A DNA stretch of 64,000 nt, taken from Chelativorans sp. Marseille-P2723. Lineage in GTDB: Bacteria > Pseudomonadota > Alphaproteobacteria > Rhizobiales > Rhizobiaceae. Under the pieces are notes generated by a model, which saw only the letters and a program-made list of their open reading frames with translations, did no database searches and was not told the DNA's origin. Both the position numbers and the translations under genes were made by a program. The stretch covers positions 806,001-870,000 of the forward strand of contig NZ_CADDWI010000008.1 in NCBI RefSeq assembly GCF_902809845.1, written 5' to 3'. Shown in pieces: positions 17,466 to 27,030 of this stretch; the first letter of the stretch is position 1, and every line of letters begins with the position of its first letter.

Positions 17466-19169
17466 ATGCTGCAAAGCCTGAAAATGCGTCAGGGCCAGGA
17501 AATGGCCCTGACGACGGTGATTGCCGCTGTCGCGGTCGTCCTTTCCGTCCTGCCGATGTCTCGGCTTCTGCTGGAGGTCGTCTTTCCGGGCGGGGAGCTT
17601 TCCGTGGCGGCCATAGAGGCCGGACTTGCCAATCCTGCAACCTGGCGGGCCACCCGCAATACGCTTGTCGTAGGCATAGGCGGGACTGTTCTTGCCACGC
17701 TGGCTGGCACCGCGGTTGCGCTTCTGGTGGCGCTTACCAATGTGCGCGGGCGCCGCTTGTTCGTTCTGTGTTTTGTCTTGCCGCTGATGATCGCCCCTCA
17801 AATCACTGCGCTGGCCTGGCTGCAGCTATTTGGGCCGGCAAGCCCGTTCCTGAAGCTCTTCGGCATCGCTCCTCCGATAGGCACTCCCAACCCGCTCTAT
17901 TCGCCGGCCGGCATCGTCCTGCTTCTGGCGGTCCAGTACGCACCTCTCGTCTTTCTCATGGTGAGGGCGGGCCTCCGCCGCCTTCCGCGCGAACTGGTTG
18001 AGGCTGCCCAGAGCGGCGGCGCAGGTCCGTTCACCGTGTTATGGACGGTAATTCTGCCGTTGATGACACCTTCCATCGTCGCAGCCGCGGCGCTGACCTT
18101 CGTTTCCTGCGTCGGCAATTTCGGCATCCCGGCCTTCCTTGGCATCCCTGCCAACTACCTGGTCTTGCCAACCCTGATCTATCAGCGCCTCGCAGGTGCC
18201 GGCCCTTCCGTTCTGCCGGAAGTGGCTTTCCTTTCGGTGCTGATCGGCGTCATCGCCATGGCTGGTATCGTGGCGCAGGACATTATCGCTCGCAGGCGCG
18301 ATTTCCGCATCGGCTCCACCTCGCTGCCGCCGCAGCCTTACAATCTCGGTCGCTGGCGCGTTGTGGCCGAAACCGTGATGTGGCTCGTCATCGTCGCCAT
18401 TCTGGTGCTGCCACTTTTTGGTTTGGTGCTTACCTCGCTCATCAGCGCCTTTGGCGTGCCGGTGACCTGGGAGACGGTAAGCATTCGTAATTACACTTTC
18501 GTTCTCTTCGAGCATGCCGCCGTTACCCGTTCATTCAGGAACAGCATCTTTCTGTCTCTTGCGGCGGCAGGTTTTGCGGTCCTTGTGGCGGTGCCGCTTG
18601 GCTATATGGTTGCCTGGGGCAGGAGCCGCTGGACAAAGGCGCTTAATCTGGCCGTAGAGCTGCCCTACGCTCTCCCCGGCGTCGTTATGGCAATCGCCGC
18701 CCTGTTAATCTTCCTGCGCCCGATACCGCTTACCGGGATCCATATCTACAATACGGTTTGGATCATCCTTTACGCTTATCTCGCGCGCTTTCTGGTGCTG
18801 GCGCTGAGGCCGACGGTAAGCGGCTATCATCAAATCGACAGGGCTCTGGAGGAGGCAGCGCAGATCACCGGTGCTGGGCTGCTGATGCGGCTCCGTACCA
18901 TTATCTTCCCGCTTGTGGCTCCGGCTGCTTTGGCGGGCGCGCTTCTCATCTTCATGACGGCCCTGAGTGAGCTTACCGTTTCAGCGCTCATCTGGTCCTC
19001 TGGCGCCGAGACGGTTGGCGTCATGATCTTCTCATTCGAGCAGGGCGGTAGATCGAGCGAGGCGGCTGCCATTTCAGTGATCGCCGTTGCGGTGACGGCA
19101 GCGTTGATGCTCCTGGCCGACCTGTTTGCAAAAAAACTTCCAAGCGGGGTTCTCCCATGGCGGGATTGA
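17466..19169 (+). CDS. ABC importer fused permease (two transmembrane domains)
   Basis: A 567-residue FbpB-type permease with two complete inner-membrane domains in one chain, each with the EAA-type loop that meets the ATPase (EAAQSGGAGPFTVLWTVILP in the first half; EEAAQITGAGLLMRLRTIIFP in the second). About twelve hydrophobic segments are visible. I chose the ATG at 17466, 22 bp after the binding protein; the earlier frame from 17373 overlaps it without a ribosome site. It forms the channel for the AfuA-like ligand. Confidence 0.92.
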   Translation: MLQSLKMRQGQEMALTTVIAAVAVVLSVLPMSRLLLEVVFPGGELSVAAIEAGLANPATWRATRNTLVVGIGGTVLATLAGTAVALLVALTNVRGRRLFVLCFVLPLMIAPQITALAWLQLFGPASPFLKLFGIAPPIGTPNPLYSPAGIVLLLAVQYAPLVFLMVRAGLRRLPRELVEAAQSGGAGPFTVLWTVILPLMTPSIVAAAALTFVSCVGNFGIPAFLGIPANYLVLPTLIYQRLAGAGPSVLPEVAFLSVLIGVIAMAGIVAQDIIARRRDFRIGSTSLPPQPYNLGRWRVVAETVMWLVIVAILVLPLFGLVLTSLISAFGVPVTWETVSIRNYTFVLFEHAAVTRSFRNSIFLSLAAAGFAVLVAVPLGYMVAWGRSRWTKALNLAVELPYALPGVVMAIAALLIFLRPIPLTGIHIYNTVWIILYAYLARFLVLALRPTVSGYHQIDRALEEAAQITGAGLLMRLRTIIFPLVAPAALAGALLIFMTALSELTVSALIWSSGAETVGVMIFSFEQGGRSSEAAAISVIAVAVTAALMLLADLFAKKLPSGVLPWRD

Positions 19170-20236
19170 CGATCGACAATGTAACCAAAAGCTTCGGCGA
19201 TCTTGACGCGGTCAGGAAAGTTTCGATCGATGTCCAGAACGGCGAGTTCCTTGCCGTTCTCGGGCCTTCCGGCTGCGGCAAGACGACGATGCTGCGTCTG
19301 ATTGCAGGTTTTGAGCAGGTGACGGACGGGCGTATTCTCATCGGGGATAAGGTTGTTTCCGACAGGAATATGCATGTGCCGCCGGAGCGCAGGCGGGTGG
19401 GCATCGTCTTTCAGAATTATGCGCTTTGGCCCCATATGACGGTAGCGGAAAATATCGCCTATCCGCTGAAGGTCGCAAAGGTTGGAAAGGCGGAGCGGGA
19501 AAAGCGCGTCGAGGATGCGCTGGCGCTTGTTAACATGCAGGGCTACGGCGACCGCAGGCCGGCAAATCTTTCCGGCGGGCAGCGTCAGCGGGTGGCGCTC
19601 GCGCGTTGTCTCGTTGCCGCACCGTCTCTGGTGCTCTTCGACGAGCCGCTTGCCAATCTCGACGTACATCTGCGCGCCTCAATGGAGGATGAGTTCGCCG
19701 CCTTTCATAAGCGCACTGGAACAACGATCGTCTATATTACCCACGATCAGACGGAAGCCATGGCGCTTGCAGACCGCATCGCGGTTATGGACCAGGGACG
19801 TCTTATCCAGCTTGCCACGCCACGCGAACTGTTCCGCGAGCCTGCCAATGCAATGGTGGCATCATTCATCGCCAACGGCATCGTGTTGCCGGCGGATGTG
19901 CTGACGGCGGAGGAGAGCGGCCATTGCCGCGTGCGGGTGCTGGGGACGGAGTTCGTCGTGCGTTGCCAGCCCGGGGAGAAGCCGCGGCAGAAGGCGCTCA
20001 TCTGCTGCCGCTCCGCCGATATAGAGCCGGCTGCTCCCGGCGAACCCGGCTTTGAGGGCACGGTCACCCGCAGCGTCTATCGCGGCGGGGTAGGGCGCAT
20101 TGAGGTGGCACCGACCGACGCGCCGGACTGCTCGTTGCATTTCGACCAGAAGGAACCCGTAACGCTTGAGCCGGGCATGACAGCCCGGCTCAGGATCGGT
20201 TCCGGCTGGCTTATTCCCGAGGAGAACGCTGGCTGA
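19157..20236 (+). CDS. ABC importer ATP-binding protein
   Basis: A 359-residue ATPase of the FbpC/PotA class. Walker A is GPSGCGKTT (about 36-44), the signature is LSGGQRQRVALARCL, Walker B is LVLFDEPLANLD, and the switch histidine is in YITHDQTEAM. The C-terminal 110 residues form a TOBE-type domain. It overlaps the permease by 13 bases and the next gene by one, so the five genes from 16469 are one transcription unit. Confidence 0.94.
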   Translation: MAGLTIDNVTKSFGDLDAVRKVSIDVQNGEFLAVLGPSGCGKTTMLRLIAGFEQVTDGRILIGDKVVSDRNMHVPPERRRVGIVFQNYALWPHMTVAENIAYPLKVAKVGKAEREKRVEDALALVNMQGYGDRRPANLSGGQRQRVALARCLVAAPSLVLFDEPLANLDVHLRASMEDEFAAFHKRTGTTIVYITHDQTEAMALADRIAVMDQGRLIQLATPRELFREPANAMVASFIANGIVLPADVLTAEESGHCRVRVLGTEFVVRCQPGEKPRQKALICCRSADIEPAAPGEPGFEGTVTRSVYRGGVGRIEVAPTDAPDCSLHFDQKEPVTLEPGMTARLRIGSGWLIPEENAG

Positions 20237-21396
20237 TGCAGATTGGACTGCTGGGCGGCTTCGCAGAGAAGGGGCGGACAAGCGTTGGCATTTGCACCGG
20301 CGGCTGCTCCATCATGCTCGACGCTGGCATCAAGGTTGGCGCGGCGGGAGCGGAATATTATCCTGCGCTCGATCGCTCCCCGGGCGAAATCGATGCGCTC
20401 TTTATCACGCACGCTCATGAGGATCATGTCGGGGCGCTGGGCTGGCTTCTTGCAGGCGGCTTTCGCGGCCCCGTTTTCATGACGAAGGAAACGGCGCAGG
20501 AGGCGCCCGCCACGCTTACTCAATATGCGCTTGAGGAGCACGCAGACCTTTTCACCACCGCACAGGTTGAGATCTTTCAGCCGGGTGACAGGCTCGAATT
20601 TGGCGACATTACCGCGGATACTGGTCTTTCCGGCCATGTGGCGGGCGGCGTGTGGTTTTGTGTGCGGCACGAGGATGGGGTCGTCTCCTATTGCGGTGAT
20701 GTCGTGCCCGACAGTGCAGTCTTCCGGATGGACGAGGTGCCTGCCTGCGATTTGCTGCTGCTCGACGCCTCCTATGGTGCCGATAGGATAACGGGAAGAG
20801 ACCGCGCCCGATCCATTGCCGCCTGGATCAAGGAGCACCCCAGGGGCTGCCTGTTGCCCACCCCGCTTTCCGGCCGCTCTCTCGAACTTATCGCCAGCAT
20901 TCCTGGACCGTTCGCAATACATCACGAGATGCGACAGGGTCTTGAACTTCAACTTACCTCCGAAGACGCCTTCAGGCCCGGCATGCGCGATATGGTGGCG
21001 ACAAAGCTTTCAAGTGCCATGGACTGGCGGGAGGATGAAGAACTGCCTGCCATGCCGCTCATCTGCCACGACGGAATGGGGGCAAGCGGGCCTTCGTCCC
21101 GTCTCCTGCCCCGGGCTGATTCTGCCGGTTATCCCATACTCCTTACAGGTCATCTGCCTGCAGGCTCCCCTGGCGCCAGACTGCAGGAGCACGGGCGGGC
21201 AGGCTGGATTCGCATGCCGACACACCCCACGCTGACGGGCAACAAGGCTATCTGGGAAGCGGCCGGGTGCCCGGCCGCCATCGGTCATTCCTGTCCAGTT
21301 AATGGACTGGAGGAACTTTCTCGCGAAATTCCTGCCCTGCGCCCGCAGTGCGCAACTGGAGGGACGCTGCATCTGGAAAAAGGAGCACTGCGGTGA
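20236..21396 (+). CDS. Metallo-beta-lactamase-fold hydrolase, beta-CASP-like
   Basis: A 386-residue cytoplasmic protein. The zinc motif HxHxDH is His59-x-His61-x-Asp63-His64 (THAHEDHVGALG), and GHVAGGVWF and YCGDVVPD supply later metal ligands. The remaining part (TPLSGRSLELI, LLTGHLPAGSPGARL, HSCPVNG) resembles the beta-CASP insert and tail of RNase J or CPSF-like nucleases, so it may be a phosphodiesterase or nuclease. It overlaps the ATPase gene by one base and SurE by four. In a Pho-regulated importer operon it could hydrolyse an imported phosphodiester. The substrate is unknown. Confidence 0.8.
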   Translation: MQIGLLGGFAEKGRTSVGICTGGCSIMLDAGIKVGAAGAEYYPALDRSPGEIDALFITHAHEDHVGALGWLLAGGFRGPVFMTKETAQEAPATLTQYALEEHADLFTTAQVEIFQPGDRLEFGDITADTGLSGHVAGGVWFCVRHEDGVVSYCGDVVPDSAVFRMDEVPACDLLLLDASYGADRITGRDRARSIAAWIKEHPRGCLLPTPLSGRSLELIASIPGPFAIHHEMRQGLELQLTSEDAFRPGMRDMVATKLSSAMDWREDEELPAMPLICHDGMGASGPSSRLLPRADSAGYPILLTGHLPAGSPGARLQEHGRAGWIRMPTHPTLTGNKAIWEAAGCPAAIGHSCPVNGLEELSREIPALRPQCATGGTLHLEKGALR

Positions 21397-22142
21397 GAAT
21401 CCTCGTTTGCAATGACGATGGCTTCGACGCGCCTGGCCTTGCAAGGCTGACAGAGGTTGCGCGCAGCCTCAGCGATGATGTCTTTGTTGTGGCACCCGAC
21501 GGCAAGCGTACCGCTGGCGGCACCTCGATCACGATTGCAAGGCCGCTTACGATGCTGCGCAGGGGCGAAAGGCGCTATTCCTGTTCCGGCACGCCGGCCG
21601 ACTGTGTAGTTACAGCGATGACATGGCTGTTTGCGGAGGACAGGAAGCCTGACCTGGTGCTTTCCGGCATCAATGACGGGCGGAATGTTGCCGAGGATGT
21701 GGCTTATTCTGGCACGAACGGCATTGCGCGCGAGGCAACGTTCTGGGGGGTGCCGGCGATTGCCTTTTCCCGCGTGAAGAACGCGGCCGAAATGCCCACA
21801 GACATTGAATGGCTTCGCGCCTTCATCGTGTTACTGTGGCAAAATCGGGCGGAATGGGCCCATGAAGGTCATTGGCTGAATGTCAACCTGCCCCATTCGC
21901 TTCCCGCCTCGATCCGCCAGCCGCGCATCGGTCGCGACAAGATCGGCCGGAGTTGCGAGGTGCTTGAAGAGGAAGGGGAGAAAACGGTTCTGGTGATCCC
22001 GCGCGGGCGCGAGCACGCAACGTCCCCGGGTGACGAGAATGCTCTGATCGATGCCGGTCATGTTTGTGTGAACCGGCTCAACTGGTTTGGCGAGACGCCT
22101 CTTGCCGAACCCTTTCTCGCGGGGCTTGCAGCCTTGTCATAG
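21393..22142 (+). CDS. surE: 5'-nucleotidase SurE
   Basis: A 249-residue SurE phosphatase. The metal site is NDDG at residues 7-10, followed by VVAPDGKRTAGGTSIT, SGTPADCV, LSGINDGRNVAEDVAYSGTNGIAREA and a C-terminal basic stretch. SurE releases phosphate from nucleoside monophosphates and short polyphosphates. The GTG at 21393 overlaps the previous stop and has AAAAGGAG. SurE usually sits with pcm and nlpD; here it closes a Pho-box operon, so it may be a second copy specialised for phosphate scavenging. Confidence 0.9.
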   Translation: MRILVCNDDGFDAPGLARLTEVARSLSDDVFVVAPDGKRTAGGTSITIARPLTMLRRGERRYSCSGTPADCVVTAMTWLFAEDRKPDLVLSGINDGRNVAEDVAYSGTNGIAREATFWGVPAIAFSRVKNAAEMPTDIEWLRAFIVLLWQNRAEWAHEGHWLNVNLPHSLPASIRQPRIGRDKIGRSCEVLEEEGEKTVLVIPRGREHATSPGDENALIDAGHVCVNRLNWFGETPLAEPFLAGLAALS

Positions 22143-22222
22143 AGCCGACCCAGCATCGCGAGATTTGTGAAAGCCGTGCGTACATCACTGCATTGGCGCC
22201 CGGGCAGGAGGACTGCCGTGCT

Positions 22223-23716
22223 TCAGGTGATGGAAAGCGTCCGCCGGACGGCATTGCGCCATCCGGCAAGCTTCGCGTTACGGATCCTCGCCTCCATTTG
22301 CGGCTCGAAGCGTCGCTCCAAAGCCCAACTTTCTACGAACTTCTCCTTTCCGGGCCACAGGCCGGCTCGTGAGGCCGCAAGCCACGCCACACCTAGTGCT
22401 GTAGTTTCAAGGATGGTCGGCCGATCCACCGGCGCGTCAAGAATGTCGGCGAGCCGTTGCATGGTCCAGTCCGAGGCGACCATTCCTCCATCGACCCGCA
22501 ACACCGTCTCCCGGAACAAGCCCCTGCAATCCTTTCGCATGGCCAGAAGCAGATCATGCGTCTGGTAGGCCACGGACTCGAGCGCTGCGCGGGTAAACTC
22601 TGCCGGCCCGGAGTTGCGCGTGAGGCCATAAATGGCGCCGCGCGCCTCGGCATCCCAATAGGGTGCGCCGAGTCCGACGAAGGCCGGTACGAGGTAGACA
22701 TTCTGGCTCTCATCCGCTCGGGCGGCGAGCTCGTCGCTTTCGGCTGCCCTACTGATCACGCCCAGACCATCGCGCAGCCACTGCACGGCAGCCCCGGCAA
22801 TGAAGATCGAGCCTTCCAGCGCATACGTTGTCTTGCCATCGAGGCGATAGGCTATGGTCGAAAGCAGCCGGTTTTTTGAGCGCACAAGCCGCTCGCCTGT
22901 GTTTAGCACGGCGAAGCATCCGGTACCGTAGGTGGATTTCAGCATCCCCGGCTTGAAGCAAGCCTGCCCGATGGTGGCTGCCTGCTGGTCGCCGGCAACG
23001 CCAAGGATTGGAATTTCGGCGCCGAGAAGCTTCTTCGCGGTCACCCCAAAATCGGCCGCGCAGTCCAGCACCTCCGGCAGAATTGCCGCCGGTACGCCGA
23101 GAATGCCGAGAAGCTCATCGTCCCAAATGTTTCTCTCGATATTGTAGAGCAGTGTGCGCGAGGCATTCGTCGCGTCGGTGACGTGCCGCGCACCACCCGT
23201 CAGCCGCCAGATAAGGAAGGAGTCGACGGTGCCGGCAAGAAGCTCGCCATTCTCTGCACGGCGCCGCGCACCCTTCACCCCGTCCAAAATCCACGCGAAC
23301 TTCGTTCCGGAGAAATAGGGATCCAGAAGCAGCCCCGTTTTCCTCGTGAATTTTGCCTCCAAACCCTGCTTGCGGAACCTTGCACAGAGCGGCTCCGTGC
23401 GGCGATCCTGCCATACGATGGCGCGGTGAATGGGACGGCCCGTCTGCTTCTCCCAGATGATTGCCGTCTCCCGCTGGTTGGTGATGCCGATTGCCGCGAT
23501 GTCGCCGGCCGAAAGCGCAGCTTTTTCGAGCGCAGCCCTGATGGTCGTCAGGACGCTCTTCCAGATATCTTCCGGATCGTGCTCCACCCAACCGGAGGCG
23601 GGATAATGCTGGGGAAATTCCTTCTGCCCGAGGGCGATGATCTGCGCTCTTTCGTCAAAGATGATGGCGCGGCTTGATGTGGTCCCCTGGTCGATCGCGA
23701 GGACGTATCGACGCAT
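22223..23716 (-). CDS. glpK: Glycerol kinase
   Basis: A 497-residue FGGY kinase that makes sn-glycerol 3-phosphate from glycerol and ATP. It has the phosphate-binding loop DQGTTSSR (9-16), [36 protein letters not shown], and the second ATPase signature [11 protein letters not shown]. The start at 23716 has AAGGAGGGAGC; the longer frame lies within glpD. It follows glpD by 29 bp on the same strand. No facilitator or glp repressor gene is adjacent. Confidence 0.96.
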   Translation of the reverse strand: MRRYVLAIDQGTTSSRAIIFDERAQIIALGQKEFPQHYPASGWVEHDPEDIWKSVLTTIRAALEKAALSAGDIAAIGITNQRETAIIWEKQTGRPIHRAIVWQDRRTEPLCARFRKQGLEAKFTRKTGLLLDPYFSGTKFAWILDGVKGARRRAENGELLAGTVDSFLIWRLTGGARHVTDATNASRTLLYNIERNIWDDELLGILGVPAAILPEVLDCAADFGVTAKKLLGAEIPILGVAGDQQAATIGQACFKPGMLKSTYGTGCFAVLNTGERLVRSKNRLLSTIAYRLDGKTTYALEGSIFIAGAAVQWLRDGLGVISRAAESDELAARADESQNVYLVPAFVGLGAPYWDAEARGAIYGLTRNSGPAEFTRAALESVAYQTHDLLLAMRKDCRGLFRETVLRVDGGMVASDWTMQRLADILDAPVDRPTILETTALGVAWLAASRAGLWPGKEKFVESWALERRFEPQMEARIRNAKLAGWRNAVRRTLSIT

Positions 23717-23745
23717 GCTCCCTCCTTCCCTGGAATTCCCCGAAC

Positions 23746-25290
23746 CTATAGCGCCTCGCCCCGTGGCTCCCACCCTCCATGCGACGGGATGGCGGCTTGC
23801 ATAAAGGCTTCCAGTGCTTCTGCCTCGTTCTGCGCAAGCTGTAGTCCGCTCTTGGTGCGACGCCACAGCACATCCTCCGCTGTGTACGCCCATTCTTGTT
23901 CGATCAGGTAGCGGACTTCTGCCTCATAAAGATCGGCACCGAAATGGCGGCCGAGATCTTCGGCCGATTGCGCCTCACCAAGCGTCTCCGAAGCGCGCGT
24001 ACCGTAACGGCGCACCAGACGGCGGGCATGGGCGGCACTCAAAAACGGGTAGCTGGCGGAAAGGCGGGATACCTCCTCCTCATAAGCATTGACGGGGAAC
24101 CCGCCCGGCAAGGGGGCGTCGGCTGTCCAGGAGGCGCCTTTCCGGCCGATCAGGCTTCCCACTTTTTCGAGCGCGGCTTCCGCGAGTCGCCGATAGGTGG
24201 TGATTTTGCCGCCGAAGACGTTGAGAAGCGGTGCTTCACCACCTCCGCCCTCCGCCTCCAGAACATAGTCGCGGGTAGCCTCCTGGGCCTTGCTCGCCCC
24301 ATCGTCAAGCAGCGGGCGGACGGCAGCGTAAGTCCAGACGATGTTAGCGCGATGCACCGCACCGGCGAAATACTCATTCGCCGAGCGGCAGAGATAATCG
24401 ATTTCCGCATCGCTGATCGCAGCGTCCGCGGGATCGCCCTCATAGTCCTGGTCGGTGGTGCCGATGAGGGTAAAATCGTCCTCATAGGGAATGGCGAATA
24501 CTATGCGGCCGTCACTATTCTGGAAGATATAAGCCAGAGGGCCCTCATATATTTTCCGGACGACGATATGGCTGCCCTTTACCAGCCGCACATTATGGGC
24601 GTTGCCACGTCCCAAGACGGTGCCAAGCACATTGTCGATCCAAGGGCCAGCCGCATTGACGAGAAGCCTTGCCCTTACCTCTTGCTCGGTACCCCTGGCC
24701 TGATCGCGCAGTTTAACGCGCCATCCATCGCCGTCGCGTTGTGCGCTGACAACTTCTGTGCGCGAGGCGATCACGGCACCGCGATCAGCGGCATCCCGCG
24801 CGTTGAGCACGACCAGGCGGGCATCATCCACTCCGCAGTCCGAATACTCGAAGGCGCGCAAGTAGAACGGCTTTAAGGGGCGGCCAGCAGGATCGCGCCG
24901 CAGGTCGACCGTACGTGTCTTCGGCAGAAGCTTGCGTCCGCCGATATGATCGTAGAGAAAGAGCCCGAGCCGCAGAAGCCATGTAGGGCGAAGGCCGCGA
25001 TGATGCGGCAGCACGAATCGCATAGGCCAGATGACGTGCGGTGCATTGCGCCATAGCACTTCCCTTTCCATCAGCGACTCTCGCACGAGGCGGAACTCGT
25101 AGAATTCCAGATAGCGCAGACCGCCATGGACAAGCTTGGTGGAGCCGGAAGAGGTCCCACCGGCCAGATCGCCTTTTTCGGCTAGGAAAACACGATACCC
25201 GCGACCTGCCGCATCGCGTGCAATGCCGCAGCCATTGATCCCGCCTCCTATGATGAGGATGTCGTAGACGGGATCTTCACTCAAGGCCAT
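23746..25290 (-). CDS. glpD: Aerobic glycerol-3-phosphate dehydrogenase
   Basis: A 514-residue FAD enzyme that oxidises glycerol 3-phosphate to dihydroxyacetone phosphate and feeds electrons to ubiquinone at the inner membrane. The FAD-binding motif [19 protein letters not shown] is at residues 13-31, followed by [42 protein letters not shown] and [11 protein letters not shown]. The C-terminal domain is complete. It is first in the glpDK unit. Confidence 0.96.
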   Translation of the reverse strand: MALSEDPVYDILIIGGGINGCGIARDAAGRGYRVFLAEKGDLAGGTSSGSTKLVHGGLRYLEFYEFRLVRESLMEREVLWRNAPHVIWPMRFVLPHHRGLRPTWLLRLGLFLYDHIGGRKLLPKTRTVDLRRDPAGRPLKPFYLRAFEYSDCGVDDARLVVLNARDAADRGAVIASRTEVVSAQRDGDGWRVKLRDQARGTEQEVRARLLVNAAGPWIDNVLGTVLGRGNAHNVRLVKGSHIVVRKIYEGPLAYIFQNSDGRIVFAIPYEDDFTLIGTTDQDYEGDPADAAISDAEIDYLCRSANEYFAGAVHRANIVWTYAAVRPLLDDGASKAQEATRDYVLEAEGGGGEAPLLNVFGGKITTYRRLAEAALEKVGSLIGRKGASWTADAPLPGGFPVNAYEEEVSRLSASYPFLSAAHARRLVRRYGTRASETLGEAQSAEDLGRHFGADLYEAEVRYLIEQEWAYTAEDVLWRRTKSGLQLAQNEAEALEAFMQAAIPSHGGWEPRGEAL

Positions 25291-25610
25291 CTCCTCATGG
25301 CATCGACCGGCCCAAGGCTATAACGAACCGGAACGAAAATAAAAGCGGCCGGCTCTTGCAAAAACCATGCATGAGGACCTTGCCGGGTAGGATTGAAGCA
25401 CAGCCCTATATGTAGCGCGTGATCTCCTTATCGGGATGGGTCTTCACGTTCCAACAGGTTAGCCGGGAGGCGCTCCTTCCGGGGAGAGATTGTGGTGGAC
25501 GATAACTCGCACGGCCCGCACAGGAAGGCGTGCGCGCCTTCCTTCCTGCGAATCTGTCCCCGTAAAGCCTGGCGCAACTAGCATCGTGCCAGAACTTTGG
25601 AGGCACGTCC
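25291..25610. other. Intergenic region between glpD and the tail-like gene
   Basis: A 320-bp divergent region. It holds a 9-bp hairpin, AGGAAGGCG (25522-25530), loop TGCG, CGCCTTCCT (25535-25543), about 70 bp before the start of the tail-like gene. No clear sigma-70 promoter or gene is visible. Confidence 0.5.
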
Positions 25611-26939
25611 GTGACCATCATTCCTTATATCGACCGTACAGCGCCCTTTCCCCTGGACCCGGCCATCAGGCTGCTAGGCAAGGGGAGCGAGGGTCTGGCA
25701 CTCGATTTCGTCCATATGCGCGCCTACATGCGCGACCGATCAAAACCCGAAGACGCTTTCCTTGGCGACCCCAATGATCTTCTCATTCGAGCCGGAGCGC
25801 CTGTGAAGTATCTTGCCGGCAAGGAGGGCCTCTTCTCAACGGATACGCGGCTGCGTACAGACCATGGGGCGGATGGATCCACGCTAGGCCTCCTGATCGA
25901 GGAGGAGCGGACGAACCTCCTGCTCCATACGATGGATTTCACTCATTCCCTCTGGCGCAAGGAGGGGGTGAGCTTTTCCGCAACCGCTGTTCCTGCGCCT
26001 GATGGTTCGCTGGCTTTCAAGATGAATGAGCGCGCCGGCTATGGCTCTTCCCGGGTCGATCAGGGTGGAACAGTTACCGCAGGCACCACTTATACGCTCT
26101 CTGTTTTCGCGCGGGCCGGCGAGCGCAGCAAGCTGGAAATGAGGACGGGCACCTGGGGTTGGCCGGGCCGCATTCTGGTTGATCTTGAGAACGGAACCCT
26201 GACGCCGATCAGCGCGCCGGACCACTGCACGATCTCGGGTCCCTTCGCAGGCTGGTACAGACTTTCGCTCACCGTGACGTCTTCCACCACTGGTAACGTC
26301 ACACAGTTTTTCGTTCTTCATATCACCGATGAGAATGGCGGGATCAGCTACCAGGGTGACGGCGCTTCGGGGCTTTATCTTTGGGGGCCTCAGGTGGAGG
26401 TTGGCACGAACCCCAGCTCCCATATTCCTTCCCAGGAGGTGCAGGGAGTGCGCGCAGCCGATCTCCTGACCATTGGCGCAACCGCCTTTCCTTTGCTGGA
26501 AGGCGGCGCAACCATTGTGGCTGAATTTGCATCGATGAGACCGGGCATAGCCACGCAGCAACAGCCGGCGGGCATTTGGGGATTCAGCGGAGCGGGTATG
26601 AATGCCACGGACTTGCGCTACGAAAATTCGTTGAAACTTGTGGGCAGGCAGGACAGCGCCGCGCCGATCCAGCATGATCTTGGTGTCCTGCCGCCTGAAG
26701 GCATTTTCGAGACCGTTGCCATAGCGCTGGACGGACAGCAGTCCCGGGCGAGCCGGAATGGAGAGGCCGTTTCAGTCGGGTCGGTCCCGTGCGACCTTTC
26801 AGCCACGACATTGCTCAACATCGGCAGCACTGCGGTGCATCCTGCAGAAAGTGGCGTTCTGAACGGGCACCTGCGCAGCCTGGTGCTTATTCCCCGGCTG
26901 TTATCGGATGCTGAATTGAGGGCGAGGACGTCGGGATGA
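25611..26939 (+). CDS. Phage tail/head-spike-like protein with jelly-roll domain
   Basis: A 442-residue protein without signal peptide. The N-terminal 100 residues include LLIEEERTNLLLHT, a phrase typical of phage structural proteins that precede a carbohydrate-binding beta-sandwich. The middle (about 105-265) is that sandwich (TVTAGTTYTLSVFARAGERS, GWYRLSLTVTSSTTGNVTQF, SGLYLWGPQVEVGTNPSSHI). The C-terminal part (280-440) is a LamG-like fold. No other phage genes flank it. It may be a cargo gene or a relic of a tail module. GGAGGCACGTCC before 25611 gives a usable start. Confidence 0.75.
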   Translation: MTIIPYIDRTAPFPLDPAIRLLGKGSEGLALDFVHMRAYMRDRSKPEDAFLGDPNDLLIRAGAPVKYLAGKEGLFSTDTRLRTDHGADGSTLGLLIEEERTNLLLHTMDFTHSLWRKEGVSFSATAVPAPDGSLAFKMNERAGYGSSRVDQGGTVTAGTTYTLSVFARAGERSKLEMRTGTWGWPGRILVDLENGTLTPISAPDHCTISGPFAGWYRLSLTVTSSTTGNVTQFFVLHITDENGGISYQGDGASGLYLWGPQVEVGTNPSSHIPSQEVQGVRAADLLTIGATAFPLLEGGATIVAEFASMRPGIATQQQPAGIWGFSGAGMNATDLRYENSLKLVGRQDSAAPIQHDLGVLPPEGIFETVAIALDGQQSRASRNGEAVSVGSVPCDLSATTLLNIGSTAVHPAESGVLNGHLRSLVLIPRLLSDAELRARTSG

Positions 26940-27030
26940 CGCGTTGTGGAGGCTTGATGTGTTTCCTTGTCCGGCCCGGAACATTGTCCTAACAGGAGGG
27001 CAGCTAGGTAAATAGGCGGAGGAGTGAAGC

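Noticed and set aside
18830-19669. 279-codon minus-strand frame opposite the permease/ATPase junction
   Set aside because: It spans two well-supported overlapping genes in reverse.
20077-20952. 291-codon minus-strand frame opposite the metallo-hydrolase
   Set aside because: Antisense shadow; the plus-strand gene has clear zinc motifs and coupled starts.
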